DNA of 64,000 bases from JBEISR01 sp044371425 (GCA_044371425.1 JBILTR010000004.1:217792-281791), one strand, 5' to 3'; numbered from the stretch's first letter, positions 17,527-27,110 are shown. Translations and numbers: made by a program. The notes: generated from the sequence alone by a model not told the origin.

Positions 17527-18777
17527 GTGTCCGAATCCACCGATCTCGACTCGAACCCCGCGAAGACGAAGACGCGATCGGCACTGCCGTTCATTTTCGT
17601 CACCGTACTTCTGGATGTGCTTTCCTTCGGAATCATCATCCCCGTCCTGCCCAATCTGCTCAAACAGATGGTTGGTGGCGATGCTGCAATCGCCGCCAGC
17701 TACTATGGGCTCTTCGGCACCACCTGGGCTGTCGCTCAGTTCTTCTGCGCTCCAATCCTAGGGTCGCTATCCGATCGATTCGGCCGACGCCCAGTCCTTT
17801 TGCTCTCCTGCCTGGGGCTTGGACTAGATTACATCCTGATGGCGCTCGCCCCCACCTGGCAATGGCTATGGCTGGGCCGGTTGCTTTCCGGAATCACCGC
17901 CGCCAGCTTCGCTACGGCGGGTGCCTACGTCGCCGACGTCACGCCGCCTGAAAAACGAGCTGCCAGTTACGGCATCTTCGGCGCCGCCTTCGGGCTCGGG
18001 TTCATCCTCGGTCCCGCGCTCGGTGGCATCCTTGGAAGCATCCACCTGCGACTCCCCTTCTGGGTCTCCGCGGCACTGGCTTTGGCCAATGCCGCCTACG
18101 GATTTTGGATCCTCCCCGAGTCGCTGCCTCCAGAGAAACGGCGCAACTTCTCCTGGAGTCGCGCCAATCCGATCGGCACCTGGAAGTTTCTCTTCTCGAT
18201 CCCGTCCCTCTCCCGACTCGCCCTGGTAGGCTTCCTCTACCAATTGGCTCATCAAGTCCTGCAGAATGTCTTCGTCCTCTACACCCAGCATCGCTACGAC
18301 TGGAAAGAACGGGAAGTAGGTCTTGCCCTGGCTGCCGTTGGAGTCGGAAGCGTGGTGGTGCAGGGCTTTCTTGTCCGCCGCATGATGGCTCGATTCAACG
18401 AGCCAATGCTGCTGCTGACGGCGCTCGCCTTCGGAATAGCTGGAATGTTGCTCTTCGGTACAGCCCCCAACGCCTGGTGGTTCTGCCTTGCCATACCTGT
18501 CATGGCGGGAATGGGATTCTTCATGCCGGCACTTCAAGGCATGATGACTCGCCAGGTCGATGTCCAGCAGCAAGGGCAACTGCAGGGAGCTACCGGGGCT
18601 CTTCATTCAGTGGCTGGCCTGATCGGCCCCATGCTCTTCACTTCGCTATTCGCAGCTGTGCTGGAGCGCGGCGCAGCCCCCTTCTGGTCCGGTCTCCCCT
18701 TCTGGGCAGCCGCCTTCCTCCTCCTCATGGGAATCGTTGTCGCCCTCCCTGCCGCTCGCTCCTATCGAGATTCCTAA
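17527..18777 (+). CDS. MFS drug/H+ antiporter, TetA/TCR-like
   Basis: 416 aa, GTG start. Twelve predicted membrane segments. The MFS motif A is GSLSDRFGRRP between segments 2 and 3; GAYVADVTPPEKRAASYG and GFILGPALGG match the DHA1/TetA(A-E) branch. It probably exports a small molecule by proton exchange. True tetracycline resistance cannot be inferred, as many environmental relatives have other substrates. No TetR-type regulator is adjacent; the next gene downstream encodes an HTH protein 153 bp away. Confidence 0.9.
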   Translation: MSESTDLDSNPAKTKTRSALPFIFVTVLLDVLSFGIIIPVLPNLLKQMVGGDAAIAASYYGLFGTTWAVAQFFCAPILGSLSDRFGRRPVLLLSCLGLGLDYILMALAPTWQWLWLGRLLSGITAASFATAGAYVADVTPPEKRAASYGIFGAAFGLGFILGPALGGILGSIHLRLPFWVSAALALANAAYGFWILPESLPPEKRRNFSWSRANPIGTWKFLFSIPSLSRLALVGFLYQLAHQVLQNVFVLYTQHRYDWKEREVGLALAAVGVGSVVVQGFLVRRMMARFNEPMLLLTALAFGIAGMLLFGTAPNAWWFCLAIPVMAGMGFFMPALQGMMTRQVDVQQQGQLQGATGALHSVAGLIGPMLFTSLFAAVLERGAAPFWSGLPFWAAAFLLLMGIVVALPAARSYRDS

Positions 18778-18930
18778 TTCTCTTCCAGCCCAAAATTCAT
18801 CGACCCCACGCTGTCGGCTAAAAAGATCTTGCTGGAATTCCCCAGATGCTGGGAAGCGATACTAGAAGTTCCGCCCCATCCTGGCCACAATATGGCGGTG
18901 TCCACCCGCTCTTGATCGAGGGAGTCCTTC

Positions 18931-20079
18931 ATGCAGTACGTTTTTCGACTCGCGGAATTGCTGGGCCATACCCCAGATCGCCACAAGAGGCCGGGGACCA
19001 TCAAAGCGATCGTCGAATACACAGGCCTGGATCGCCACCAAGTGGCGGCCCTGCTAAAGAACGAAGCCAAATACATCCCCTTGGAGGCTCTTTCGCGACT
19101 GTGTGACTACCTGATCGAACATGGCTACGCATCGGCGGAAGAACTTCCAGGTGCCTTGTTTGCCATCAAGCCAGAGAACTTCTGGGAACTGCTGGCACGA
19201 CGCAAACGGTTGGAGATTTGCGTCGGTGTTCGGCGCCCCCCTGAGTCCGATACCGCCGAATCCGCTTGGGTGGTAGCCAGCGACGCGGTGCTCGTCGGGG
19301 AAGTGCTCAACGGAGTCTCCACACTCGGTGGCACCGCCAAAGCGCGAACCAACTCCCCCAACCCAGCTTCTCGCGTCTCGGAACTCCCCCCCCATCCAGA
19401 ACACCTTCGACAATCGCTGGTCTGGAGCCCTGGGACGATGCCACCTGCCGACGTTCAAAACGCCGCCAGAAACATCCACTCCGACTTCTGTGAAGGGGCA
19501 GGAGACCGAGCTCTGGTGTGCGCAGGGAGCGTCAAGAGCAACCCAGTTGTCGAGATGGTCTTTGCCAATGCATTCGCTGGAACTCCATTTCAACCAGAAG
19601 ACGACGTCGAAGATGCATCGCTGCGAAGATGCCCCTTTTTCTTGAGATATCGGGACACCGACCCTCACCCCCCATCGCTCGCCGCCGGCTTAAGACTCAG
19701 CCGGAACCAAAAGACCACGCAACCCGGTCTCTATTACGAGCGAGAGGATGGGAAGTGGGAGTTCGCCGGCGGAGATGGAAAAAGGGATGCAGCCTTGGTC
19801 TTCTACATCTACCGCGAATCGCTCGGGCAACTGGAAATGGTGCTCAGCGGATTCTCCGGCCGCGCCACTCGCCTGCTGGCTAGAACCCTTGCTCATCGAG
19901 CCGAAGACTTCTGGCCCCCAGTCGCCCATGAGAACTACTGCCAAGTCGGCGCCTTCATCGTCCAGTACGAAGCGTCTCCCGAAGCCAGCGACCCCAGCGA
20001 TATCCTCCGCACCGATCTGCTGGCCAACGCATCCATCCTTCCGATCCCTGCCCAAGCGATCTCCAAGCGACTGGGGTAG
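18931..20079 (+). CDS. hypothetical protein with N-terminal Xre-type helix-turn-helix
   Basis: 382 aa; GAGGGAG lies upstream of ATG 18931. Residues about 20-70 (GTIKAIVEYTGLDRHQVAALLKNEAKYIPLEALSRLCDYL) look like a Cro/C1-type HTH. The remaining ~310 residues show alternating beta-rich segments (AWVVASDAVLVGEVLN, RALVCAGSVKSNPVVEMVFA), the latter reminiscent of a nucleotide-binding or sensor fold, but I do not recognise a named domain. It is probably cytoplasmic. The upstream neighbour is the MFS exporter; regulation of it is only a guess. Confidence 0.78.
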   Translation: MQYVFRLAELLGHTPDRHKRPGTIKAIVEYTGLDRHQVAALLKNEAKYIPLEALSRLCDYLIEHGYASAEELPGALFAIKPENFWELLARRKRLEICVGVRRPPESDTAESAWVVASDAVLVGEVLNGVSTLGGTAKARTNSPNPASRVSELPPHPEHLRQSLVWSPGTMPPADVQNAARNIHSDFCEGAGDRALVCAGSVKSNPVVEMVFANAFAGTPFQPEDDVEDASLRRCPFFLRYRDTDPHPPSLAAGLRLSRNQKTTQPGLYYEREDGKWEFAGGDGKRDAALVFYIYRESLGQLEMVLSGFSGRATRLLARTLAHRAEDFWPPVAHENYCQVGAFIVQYEASPEASDPSDILRTDLLANASILPIPAQAISKRLG

Positions 20080-20219
20080 TCGCTGCGTCAGCACTTGCTT
20101 CGTCTCGAATCGAGACGAAGCGATCGAGCGGGGCGAGGGCCAACCCATCCAACATCCACTCGGCTCGGTACCCTAGCATCCCAAATCCCCATCCCCATGG
20201 GCAGATTCTGTGTGAGCGT

Positions 20220-21257
20220 TTACTGAGCCGCAGGTCGTGAGGGTGGACCACCAGTAGGTCTGGGATAGAGACAGCAGTTGACGGGGCAGACATCATGGCT
20301 GGGACCAAAGTTCCCCAAAGCCGGTTTGTCACTGCCTGGCGTCATCCGCTCCACCACCAACTCCCCAATCATCCGGACGAAACGTCGATCGGTGCCGACC
20401 GTTCGAATGCGATGCAGCTGAATCCCAAGCTCCTGGCAGATCCCAGCCACCTCCTCATCGAGGTCATAAAGCACCTCCATGTGGTCCGATACGAATCCGA
20501 TCGGCTGGACCAAAACATCTTCTAGCGGATGTTCCCCATGAAGCGCTCGAATTCGATCTCCCACATCGGGCTCCAACCACGGTTGCTGCGGCGGCCCAGA
20601 TCGACTTTGGTAAGCCAACTCCCATCTCCCATGTCCTGCCCCCTCAGCGATCAGTCGTGCGGTCTCCGTCAACTGTCGCACGTAGTTGCTGTTGTCGGAC
20701 ATCACCATCGGGATGCTGTGTGCCGTGAAAAGGAGCGGTGCTTTCGCGCGCCGCGATTCCGGAATCTGCGCCAAAGTCTGCTTCAGGTACTCCACCTGTG
20801 GCTCCACAAACCCCGGATGATTGTACGGCATCCGCAGCTTGTCGACCCTGGGAGCCGATTCCCCAAGTTTCTTTCTCGCTTCTTCAATATTTTCACGATA
20901 CTGCCGGCAACCGCTGTAGCAGCTGTAGGCCGACGTAAAGAAAGCAAGGGCATGCTTCCTCCCATCGGCTCGCATCTGCTCCAGCGCTTCAGTCAAATAG
21001 GGATTCCAGTTCCGGTTGCCCCAATAGACCGGTAGGTCGATGCCGTGCTCCTTGAAATCGGCTTCAATCGCCTCCTTGAGATCGCGGCACTGCTGCTGAA
21101 TCGGGCTCTTCCCGCCGAAGTGATAATAGTGCTCGGCCACTTCCAGCATCCGTTCCCTCGGAACGTTCCGGCCGCGAAGAACATTCTCCAGGAACGGAAT
21201 CACCTGCTCGGGTGCCTCCGGGCCGCCGAAAGAGACCAACAGCAACGCATCGTACAT
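20220..21257 (-). CDS. hemH: ferrochelatase
   Basis: 345 aa from ATG 21257, with AAGGGC upstream. Inserts ferrous iron into the porphyrin in the last steps of heme synthesis. Catalytic H180 lies in FTAHSIPM, and YQSRSGPPQQPWLEPD is the pattern of Gram-positive/actinobacterial-type enzymes, which act on coproporphyrin III (CpfC). Four candidate [2Fe-2S] ligands are present: Cys117 (SGC), with Cys113 close by, and the C-terminal Cys324, Cys328 and Cys329. That places it with Fe-S cluster-containing ferrochelatases. Whether the substrate is proto- or coproporphyrin cannot be settled from this window. Confidence 0.95.
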   Translation of the reverse strand: MYDALLLVSFGGPEAPEQVIPFLENVLRGRNVPRERMLEVAEHYYHFGGKSPIQQQCRDLKEAIEADFKEHGIDLPVYWGNRNWNPYLTEALEQMRADGRKHALAFFTSAYSCYSGCRQYRENIEEARKKLGESAPRVDKLRMPYNHPGFVEPQVEYLKQTLAQIPESRRAKAPLLFTAHSIPMVMSDNSNYVRQLTETARLIAEGAGHGRWELAYQSRSGPPQQPWLEPDVGDRIRALHGEHPLEDVLVQPIGFVSDHMEVLYDLDEEVAGICQELGIQLHRIRTVGTDRRFVRMIGELVVERMTPGSDKPALGNFGPSHDVCPVNCCLYPRPTGGPPSRPAAQ

Positions 21258-21359
21258 GTTTGCGCCCTTGCATCTTCCATCACACCATCCAACCGGGCCC
21301 TGACCATCCAAAACATCGCCACCGCGATCCGATGGGGACCGATTGAATTCCGTGCAGAC

Positions 21360-21394
21360 AAAAAAAAATCGGCTGAGTTGAACTCAGCCGATTT
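21360..21394 (-). terminator. intrinsic terminator after tRNA-Glu
   Basis: On the minus strand, arms AATCGGCTGAGTT / AACTCAGCCGATT (13 bp, minimal loop) are followed by nine T residues. It begins five bases after the tRNA 3' end. Confidence 0.92.
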
Positions 21395-21398
21395 CCTA

Positions 21399-21471
21399 TG
21401 ACCCCGACGGGACTCGAACCCGTGTTACCGCCGTGAAAGGGCGATGTCCTAGGCCGCTAGACGACGGGGCC
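21399..21471 (-). tRNA. tRNA-Glu (TTC)
   Basis: 73 nt. The acceptor GGCCCCG pairs with CGGGGTC, discriminator A. The anticodon loop CTTTCAC gives anticodon TTC. T arm ACGGG-TTCGAGT-CCCGT. CCA is not encoded. A terminator hairpin follows directly. Confidence 0.96.
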
Positions 21472-21683
21472 AGATGTCAGAAGTGCTGTATTCGAAATCA
21501 TTTCCCGGCAGCAATCCCGACCTGGATGGACCAAGTTTTATCGGGACTTTAGAGTTCGGTCAAGAGACCCAAGAACTATCGGTGATTTCCCAAGAGCGGC
21601 TTGACCAATTCAACGAGCAAACTCGAGCGCAAAACCGCAGGGGAGCAGAGAACCAAGCGGTTTCAGAACCCAGTCGGAGAAGG

Positions 21684-21896
21684 TTATTCTTCCAAAGGAT
21701 TCACCGCAGGAGGAAAACCACCCGACTCCTCGGGTGCCTTTTGAATCGCTTCAAAGACCTCGCGACGATGGACCGGCACCTCCTTCGGCGCCTCGACCCC
21801 TAAACGCACCTTGTCGCCACGAATCTCCACCACGATGATCGTGATGTCGTTGTTGATGACGATGCTCTCATTTTTCTTGCGGGAGAGGACTAACAT
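21684..21896 (-). CDS. csrA: carbon storage regulator CsrA
   Basis: 70 aa; AAGGAAGAG upstream. MLVLSRKKNESIVI and VRLGVEAPKEVPVHRREV contain the two conserved RNA-binding edges, including the Arg of VHRREV. The dimer binds GGA motifs in mRNA leaders and blocks or alters translation. The acidic, Pro-rich tail is a little longer than in E. coli CsrA. A more diverged paralog lies at 52326-52577. No CsrB-like RNA or fliW was recognised nearby. Confidence 0.96.
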   Translation of the reverse strand: MLVLSRKKNESIVINNDITIIVVEIRGDKVRLGVEAPKEVPVHRREVFEAIQKAPEESGGFPPAVNPLEE

Positions 21897-22192
21897 GGCA
21901 TCTCTTCCTTAAGTCAGGGCTATCCGATCTTCGCCAAGGTTACCTCCACGCGTCATTGCGTGGACCCAGCCTTTGCGGTCGCCCGTCCCAAACCCTTCCG
22001 TTTGCGTCGCGAATCCAAAAGCGAAAAAACTTTGGAACCCATCTTGACAGCGCATGGCACCAGCGTTCCTCTTTCCACTCTACGTGCGACTTTTGGGTAG
22101 TCAAGCAATTCCACCTGTTTGGAGCGATTTTTGCACGCATTTTTTTGCCCCTGAGGCAAATGTAGTCCGATGCGGGGAGGAGTGGCTAGGGA

Positions 22193-23920
22193 ATGAAGAC
22201 CAGCAGCCAGGTTCCGATAAGGTTCGGTTGGTCCTGGTTCGCGACGCTTTTGGTTTTTTTCCTCGCCGGCAGCGACCGGATTCCGGGGATCAATGAGTCG
22301 CATTACTGGGCCAAGGCAATCCATGCATGGGACCCGACTTGGGGGGGCCCCGATTTCTTCCTCGCCTCCCCCGACACCCACTGGCTCTTCTACCGCTCCC
22401 TCGGGACGCTCACCCTACTGCCTCTCTCCCAGGAGTCGACCCTTTGGATCGCCAGGGGGATTCAGTGGCTTTTTCAGGCGCTAGCTTGGTGCTGGATGAT
22501 GCGGCCGATCACCAAGTCCCCCTGGTGGATCGCTGGGACCGCTGCAGCCTTCCTCAGTTGGGTTCGATGCTTCCACCTATCCGGGGAGTGGATCGCTGGC
22601 GGGGTCGAAGCGAAGGGATTTGCGTATGCGGCGGTATGGCTGTCGGTGGGCTGCATCCTGCGCCAGCGGTGGGGGGGAGCGATCTTGTGTGGGGGAATCT
22701 CCACGGCGTTTCATGTATTGGTGGGAGGCTGGTATCTGATCCTTCTGGCCGGTTCACTTGGCGGATCGCTCGTTGGCTCGGGCGCCTGGAAAGGGATCTT
22801 GCAGCGATGGCGGGAAGCCTCTGCCCCACTGGGCGCAGGAGTCCTTGGCGCCGCCGCGATGGCTTTGGGCGCGATACTGGTTGGGCTGCTGCCCGCCTTG
22901 CTTCAAGACCGCTCCAGCAGCCTGGACGATCGCTGGCTGGCCCCCTGGATCTACGTCTATGATCGCTTGCCACATCACCTAGCTCCCACGCATTTCGCCT
23001 CCGATCGCTGGGCCTTGCACTGGATTGGCTTGGCAATCGCCTGGGGCATCTGGCGCCTTGCGGATCGCTGCGACGGGACGCAATCGCCTACCGCACGCGT
23101 GGCAAACTGGCTTGCTGGCATGACGCTACTGGCTCATCTACTCACCGCGATAGCCTACCTGATCGATCTGCTGACCACTGAGCGATTGGAACTTCTGGCG
23201 GCGCAGTGGCTGCGATTCTACTGGTGTCGATGGGAAGATATCGCTCCTGCCCTGATGCTTGCGGTCAGCATGGGGCGTCTTGCCGCCCTCGATTCCACCT
23301 GGAGTCGTTCCTTCGATCCCGTCACTAACCCGCCGAGGAAACCATCGCCCAGGGAGCCACTCCGGCCGCCTTCTGCATGGGGTCGACTCGCACTGCAAGC
23401 ACTCCCTCTGCTGGGAACGGTCCCGATGGTCCTTCGCCTGACCGACCCAATGAGAGACCGGGTTGCGCCCGCCGACAGGATGCTGCTGCAGCCCCCGACG
23501 ACTGCCGAGACCGCTTCGCTCGACATGGCACAGTGGCGCGCGGTTTGCCAGTGGGCGAAAGATCACACCTCGCCCGATTCTCTATGGATTACTCCGCGTT
23601 ACCAAAGCACCTTCCTGTGGTACTCTGGTCGCGGAGAATACGTCAATCAGAAAAACATCCCGCAGGATGCCAGGGGGCTTGTCGAGTGGCAAAAGAGAAT
23701 GGCGTCGATCTACGCACCATCTACCCGGGGTGGACGCGGCCAAGTCTCCCAACTCTCCTGGACCGAGGTGGAGGCGAGGGGGATCGATTTTGTTTTGCTG
23801 GATCGCCGCGACAATGACGACATCCCACCCTGGCCGCTTGTCTACCCTCTTGAGCCGCATCGCAACGAGCGGTTTATGGTGTTTCGGATCTCTCGCGAGC
23901 CCCAGTCTCAAGTGCGATGA
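22193..23920 (+). CDS. polytopic membrane protein of unknown function
   Basis: 575 aa; GGGGAGGAG lies about 15 bases upstream of ATG 22193. About nine hydrophobic segments fill residues 10-400, with loops rich in Trp and Arg. A C-terminal soluble part follows (WRAVCQWAKDHTSPDSLWITPRY ... GEYVNQKNIPQ). The shape is like planctomycete integral membrane proteins related to glycosyltransferase-like (GT-C) architectures, but I see no DD or DE catalytic motif early on, so no activity is claimed. The Nudix gene starts 66 bases downstream on the same strand. Confidence 0.8.
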   Translation: MKTSSQVPIRFGWSWFATLLVFFLAGSDRIPGINESHYWAKAIHAWDPTWGGPDFFLASPDTHWLFYRSLGTLTLLPLSQESTLWIARGIQWLFQALAWCWMMRPITKSPWWIAGTAAAFLSWVRCFHLSGEWIAGGVEAKGFAYAAVWLSVGCILRQRWGGAILCGGISTAFHVLVGGWYLILLAGSLGGSLVGSGAWKGILQRWREASAPLGAGVLGAAAMALGAILVGLLPALLQDRSSSLDDRWLAPWIYVYDRLPHHLAPTHFASDRWALHWIGLAIAWGIWRLADRCDGTQSPTARVANWLAGMTLLAHLLTAIAYLIDLLTTERLELLAAQWLRFYWCRWEDIAPALMLAVSMGRLAALDSTWSRSFDPVTNPPRKPSPREPLRPPSAWGRLALQALPLLGTVPMVLRLTDPMRDRVAPADRMLLQPPTTAETASLDMAQWRAVCQWAKDHTSPDSLWITPRYQSTFLWYSGRGEYVNQKNIPQDARGLVEWQKRMASIYAPSTRGGRGQVSQLSWTEVEARGIDFVLLDRRDNDDIPPWPLVYPLEPHRNERFMVFRISREPQSQVR

Positions 23921-23986
23921 AACCCAGCCATATCCCGGCCTACAACGCTGCCGATGCAGCACACAAGAGGGAGCAGGAGGTAAGCG

Positions 23987-24688
23987 ATGAGCCACGAACG
24001 GGGACCAGCAACTAGCGCTAGAACCACCGACCAGTGGGCTCAGGTGATCCGAACGCAACTGGTTCAGACCGATCAACGATCCCATGTGACCAAACAACCC
24101 TCAGCCAGCGCGCTCCATCCGCCGCTCTCCTACGGCCGGCACCGTGGACCGGCGCGTTCCTCCAGCCACGAAGCCGCTGTCGCCATCGTACTGGATCCAT
24201 GGCATGGCTCCTGGCGGATCCCCTTGCTGCTGCGCCCCTCCAGAATGCGTCACCATCCAGGCCAAATCGCCCTCCCGGGCGGCAGGTTGCAATCTGGGGA
24301 AAGCTTTGAACAAGCCGGGGAACGGGAACTTCGCGAGGAATTGGGGCTGGATCAGGCTGTGCTGGAGTTTCTCGGTCCACTCTCCGACCGCTACGTCTAC
24401 GCCAGCGACCATCTGGTGCGGCCGCTAGTCTTCATCTCCCATCAGCCCCTCCACTACTCACCGCATTGCGATGAAGTTGCAGCCTTGCTCTTCTTTCAAC
24501 AGGCTCAGTGGCTGTCGGACAGTTGTCGGCAAAGCCGCCTTTTGGAGGACCGGCCATGGACAGGTGCCATCCCTGGAATCAACCTGGAAGGCTTTTTCAT
24601 CTGGGGCGCAACCGCCATGATCCTCGAGGACTGGGTGGCCGCCTACACGCAGTCGGAAGCCCTCCTGGATCGCCTGCCCGTCGAGTGA
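23987..24688 (+). CDS. Nudix hydrolase, CoA pyrophosphatase-like
   Basis: 233 aa; AGGAGGT upstream of ATG 23987. The Nudix box GX5EX7REUXEEXGU is intact from G99 (GRLQSGESFEQAGERELREELGL). Just before it, LLLRPSRMRHHPGQIALPGGR matches the NudL-type CoA pyrophosphatase signature. Predicted to cleave CoA or its oxidised forms to 3',5'-ADP and 4'-phosphopantetheine, using Mg2+ or Mn2+. Cytoplasmic. argC follows on the same strand after 194 bp. Confidence 0.9.
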   Translation: MSHERGPATSARTTDQWAQVIRTQLVQTDQRSHVTKQPSASALHPPLSYGRHRGPARSSSHEAAVAIVLDPWHGSWRIPLLLRPSRMRHHPGQIALPGGRLQSGESFEQAGERELREELGLDQAVLEFLGPLSDRYVYASDHLVRPLVFISHQPLHYSPHCDEVAALLFFQQAQWLSDSCRQSRLLEDRPWTGAIPGINLEGFFIWGATAMILEDWVAAYTQSEALLDRLPVE

Positions 24689-24882
24689 ACCACGAGGGAC
24701 ATTGGCACGTCGGCAGATCGAACGCCCTGCCCCCCATCTTGCCATCGGAACGGCGGATGTTCGCTTTCGCGCGATCCCCATCCCACTACCCAAACGTCCT
24801 GCCGGCGATGGTCTCGCCATCGGAGCGGAAAGATACTATTCTCTGGAGATTCTTTCGCAAGGACATCTGGGAGATCGGGAAG

Positions 24883-25896
24883 ATGATACGTGTTGGAATC
24901 CTGGGAGCCTCAGGCTACACGGCGTTGGAATCGATGCAATGGCTACTGCGTCATCCCCAGGTGACGATCACGGCCGCAACCAGTCGGCAGGGAAACGGAG
25001 GTCCTGTTTCTGAAATGCATCCCTCGCTCTTTCGGCGGCTGGAAGTGCCAGTGGAAGATCTCTCGAACGAAGCGCTGCTGGAACGATGTGACGTGGTTTT
25101 CTCCTGCCTCCCACACGGCGCCTCGGCTCATGCCGTCAAAGACCTCCTGGCGATGGGCGGGAAGGTGATCGACCTGAGCGCCGATTATCGCCTCAGCACT
25201 CCGGAACTGTACAAGAAGTGGTACGAGGAGGATCACCCGGACTCGGCAAGGCTGGGAAGCACTCCGTATGGATTGCCAGAGCTGTTCGGGGAGCAACTTC
25301 GTGGCGTGTCGCTGATCGCCAATCCCGGCTGCTATCCGACATCGGCCATCTTGCCGTTGGCCCCTATCCTGAAGGAAGGTTTGATCGATCCCCATTCGAT
25401 TGTGGTCGACAGCAAAAGCGGAATCAGTGGTGCCGGGCGAACACCAAAGGTAGGAACTCTCTACTGCGAAACCGCCGAAAGCTTCCATGCCTACTCGGTC
25501 GGCAATCATCGGCACCAGCCAGAGATCGTCGACATCCTCAAACGAGCGACCGGCCGCGACACTTCCGTCGTTTTCACTCCTCATTTGACGCCGATGGAAC
25601 GGGGGATCTTTTCGACGATCTACGTGCGTCCTCTGGAAGGGGTCTCCGCCAATCAAGTGCGGGAATGCATCGCTGCAGCCTACGACGGCCAGCCCTTCAT
25701 TCGCATGGTGCCTGGGCTACCTGCCACCCGCTACACCGCCCGCACGAATTACGTCGACATCAGCGTTCGCGCAAATCAGCAGTGGATCATTCTTCTTTGC
25801 ACCATCGACAATCTGGTCAAGGGAGCTGCTGGCGCCGCTGTGCAAAATCTGAATTGGATGTTTGACCTTGACCCCACGATGGCTCTTGTTGACTGA
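24883..25896 (+). CDS. argC: N-acetyl-gamma-glutamyl-phosphate reductase
   Basis: 337 aa from ATG 24883. This start gives the NADP-binding loop GILGASGYT at the extreme N-terminus, as in other ArgC proteins, and GGGAAG precedes it. Catalytic Cys150 lies in ANPGCYPTSA. Landmarks SCLPHGAS, DLSADYRL, GRTPK and TPHLTPMERGI are present. It reduces N-acetylglutamyl phosphate to the semialdehyde, the third step of arginine synthesis. argJ starts 23 bases downstream, so the pair is an operon. Confidence 0.96.
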   Translation: MIRVGILGASGYTALESMQWLLRHPQVTITAATSRQGNGGPVSEMHPSLFRRLEVPVEDLSNEALLERCDVVFSCLPHGASAHAVKDLLAMGGKVIDLSADYRLSTPELYKKWYEEDHPDSARLGSTPYGLPELFGEQLRGVSLIANPGCYPTSAILPLAPILKEGLIDPHSIVVDSKSGISGAGRTPKVGTLYCETAESFHAYSVGNHRHQPEIVDILKRATGRDTSVVFTPHLTPMERGIFSTIYVRPLEGVSANQVRECIAAAYDGQPFIRMVPGLPATRYTARTNYVDISVRANQQWIILLCTIDNLVKGAAGAAVQNLNWMFDLDPTMALVD

Positions 25897-25919
25897 ACAA
25901 TGGAAAGAAAGAAGGATCG

Positions 25920-27110
25920 ATGAGCCGACTGCATATCCCCAAAGGCTTTCGTTTTTCCGGTGTCAGTGCAGGCATCAAATCGAAGGCCAACTCCAAAGAT
26001 GTTTCGCTGATTGTCGCCGACCACCCCTGCACGGCAGCAGGTTGCTTTACCACCAACCAAATCGTCGCCGCGCCGGTCGTTTACTCCCGTTCGCTGGTCC
26101 CTTCGGCGTCCGTCCGTGGCGTGGTGATCAACAGCGGCAACGCCAATGCCTGCACGGGAGTGCGAGGCATGGAAGATGCAACGAAGATGGCGACACTGGC
26201 CAGGACTGCGGTCGGCGGTGGCGATGAGGAATCGATGCTGGTCATGAGCACTGGCATCATCGGCCGATTCCTTCCAATGGAGAAGATTGAACGCGGCATC
26301 TCGATGGCGACAAGCTCGCTGGCGAAAGGAGAAGATGCCTTTCTTGCAGCCACCGATGGCATCATGACGACCGATGCGTTCCGCAAGATCGAATCGCGAG
26401 TGCTGCCGCTGCGTCAAGGCGAGGTGGCGATGGCCGGGATGGCCAAAGGGGCAGGCATGATCGGACCCCGCATGGCGACGATGCTTGCGATTGTCGTCAC
26501 CGATGCCACCCTTTCTCCAGAAACCGCCCGCCGGATGCTGCAGCGCGCTGCAAACCGCTCCTTCAATCGCATCAGCGTGGAAGGCCACATGAGCACCAAC
26601 GACTCCCTGGTTCTCCTAGCAAGCAATCGTGTTGCCGTAGCCGACCAGGAAATCAGCGCCCTGGAAGCGGCGCTGGAACAACTCTGCATCGACCTGGCCA
26701 AGAAAATTCCTGACGATGGCGAAGGTGCAACCCACCTGATTGAAATCCGAGTCCGTGGGGCAGCCACGGAAGACGACGCCGACCAGATCGCCAGGACGAT
26801 CGCGCTAAGCAACCTTGTCAAGACAGCGATCACAGGGGGCGACCCGAACTGGGGCCGCATCGTCTCTGCTGCCGGTTACGCAGGTCGCCCGATCGATCCC
26901 GCCAAGACCAGACTGCTGCTCAATGGATTCCTGCTGTTCGATCATGGGGAGCCTCAACCCTTCGATGCCAAAGCGGTCAGTCAGAGCATCCGAGGCAGCA
27001 AGGAAACCACCATCGACCTGGAGGTGGGGACAGGGGATGGAGAAGCGACACACTGGACTAGCGATCTGAACGCGGAGTATGTCCACTTCAACTCGGAATA
27101 CACCACCTAA
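25920..27110 (+). CDS. argJ: bifunctional ornithine acetyltransferase/N-acetylglutamate synthase
   Basis: 396 aa. ArgJ is an Ntn-type enzyme that cleaves itself before a nucleophilic Thr. Here the site is A186-T187 in GPRMATML, preceded by the typical KGAGMI. NSGNANACTG and MSTGIIG form the oxyanion/active-site region, and GDPNWGRI near the C-terminus is conserved. It transfers acetyl from N-acetylornithine to glutamate and so recycles acetyl groups. Whether it also uses acetyl-CoA cannot be read from sequence. Cotranscribed with argC. Confidence 0.96.
   Translation: MSRLHIPKGFRFSGVSAGIKSKANSKDVSLIVADHPCTAAGCFTTNQIVAAPVVYSRSLVPSASVRGVVINSGNANACTGVRGMEDATKMATLARTAVGGGDEESMLVMSTGIIGRFLPMEKIERGISMATSSLAKGEDAFLAATDGIMTTDAFRKIESRVLPLRQGEVAMAGMAKGAGMIGPRMATMLAIVVTDATLSPETARRMLQRAANRSFNRISVEGHMSTNDSLVLLASNRVAVADQEISALEAALEQLCIDLAKKIPDDGEGATHLIEIRVRGAATEDDADQIARTIALSNLVKTAITGGDPNWGRIVSAAGYAGRPIDPAKTRLLLNGFLLFDHGEPQPFDAKAVSQSIRGSKETTIDLEVGTGDGEATHWTSDLNAEYVHFNSEYTT

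Noticed and set aside
17527..18777. Calling the MFS gene a tetracycline-resistance determinant
   Set aside because: TetA-like motifs are shared by many exporters of unknown substrate, and there is no adjacent TetR or mobile element.
22139..22160. TTTGCC-CCTGA-GGCAAA hairpin next to a T run
   Set aside because: The T run precedes the stem on the plus strand and becomes A on the minus strand, so it cannot act as an intrinsic terminator.
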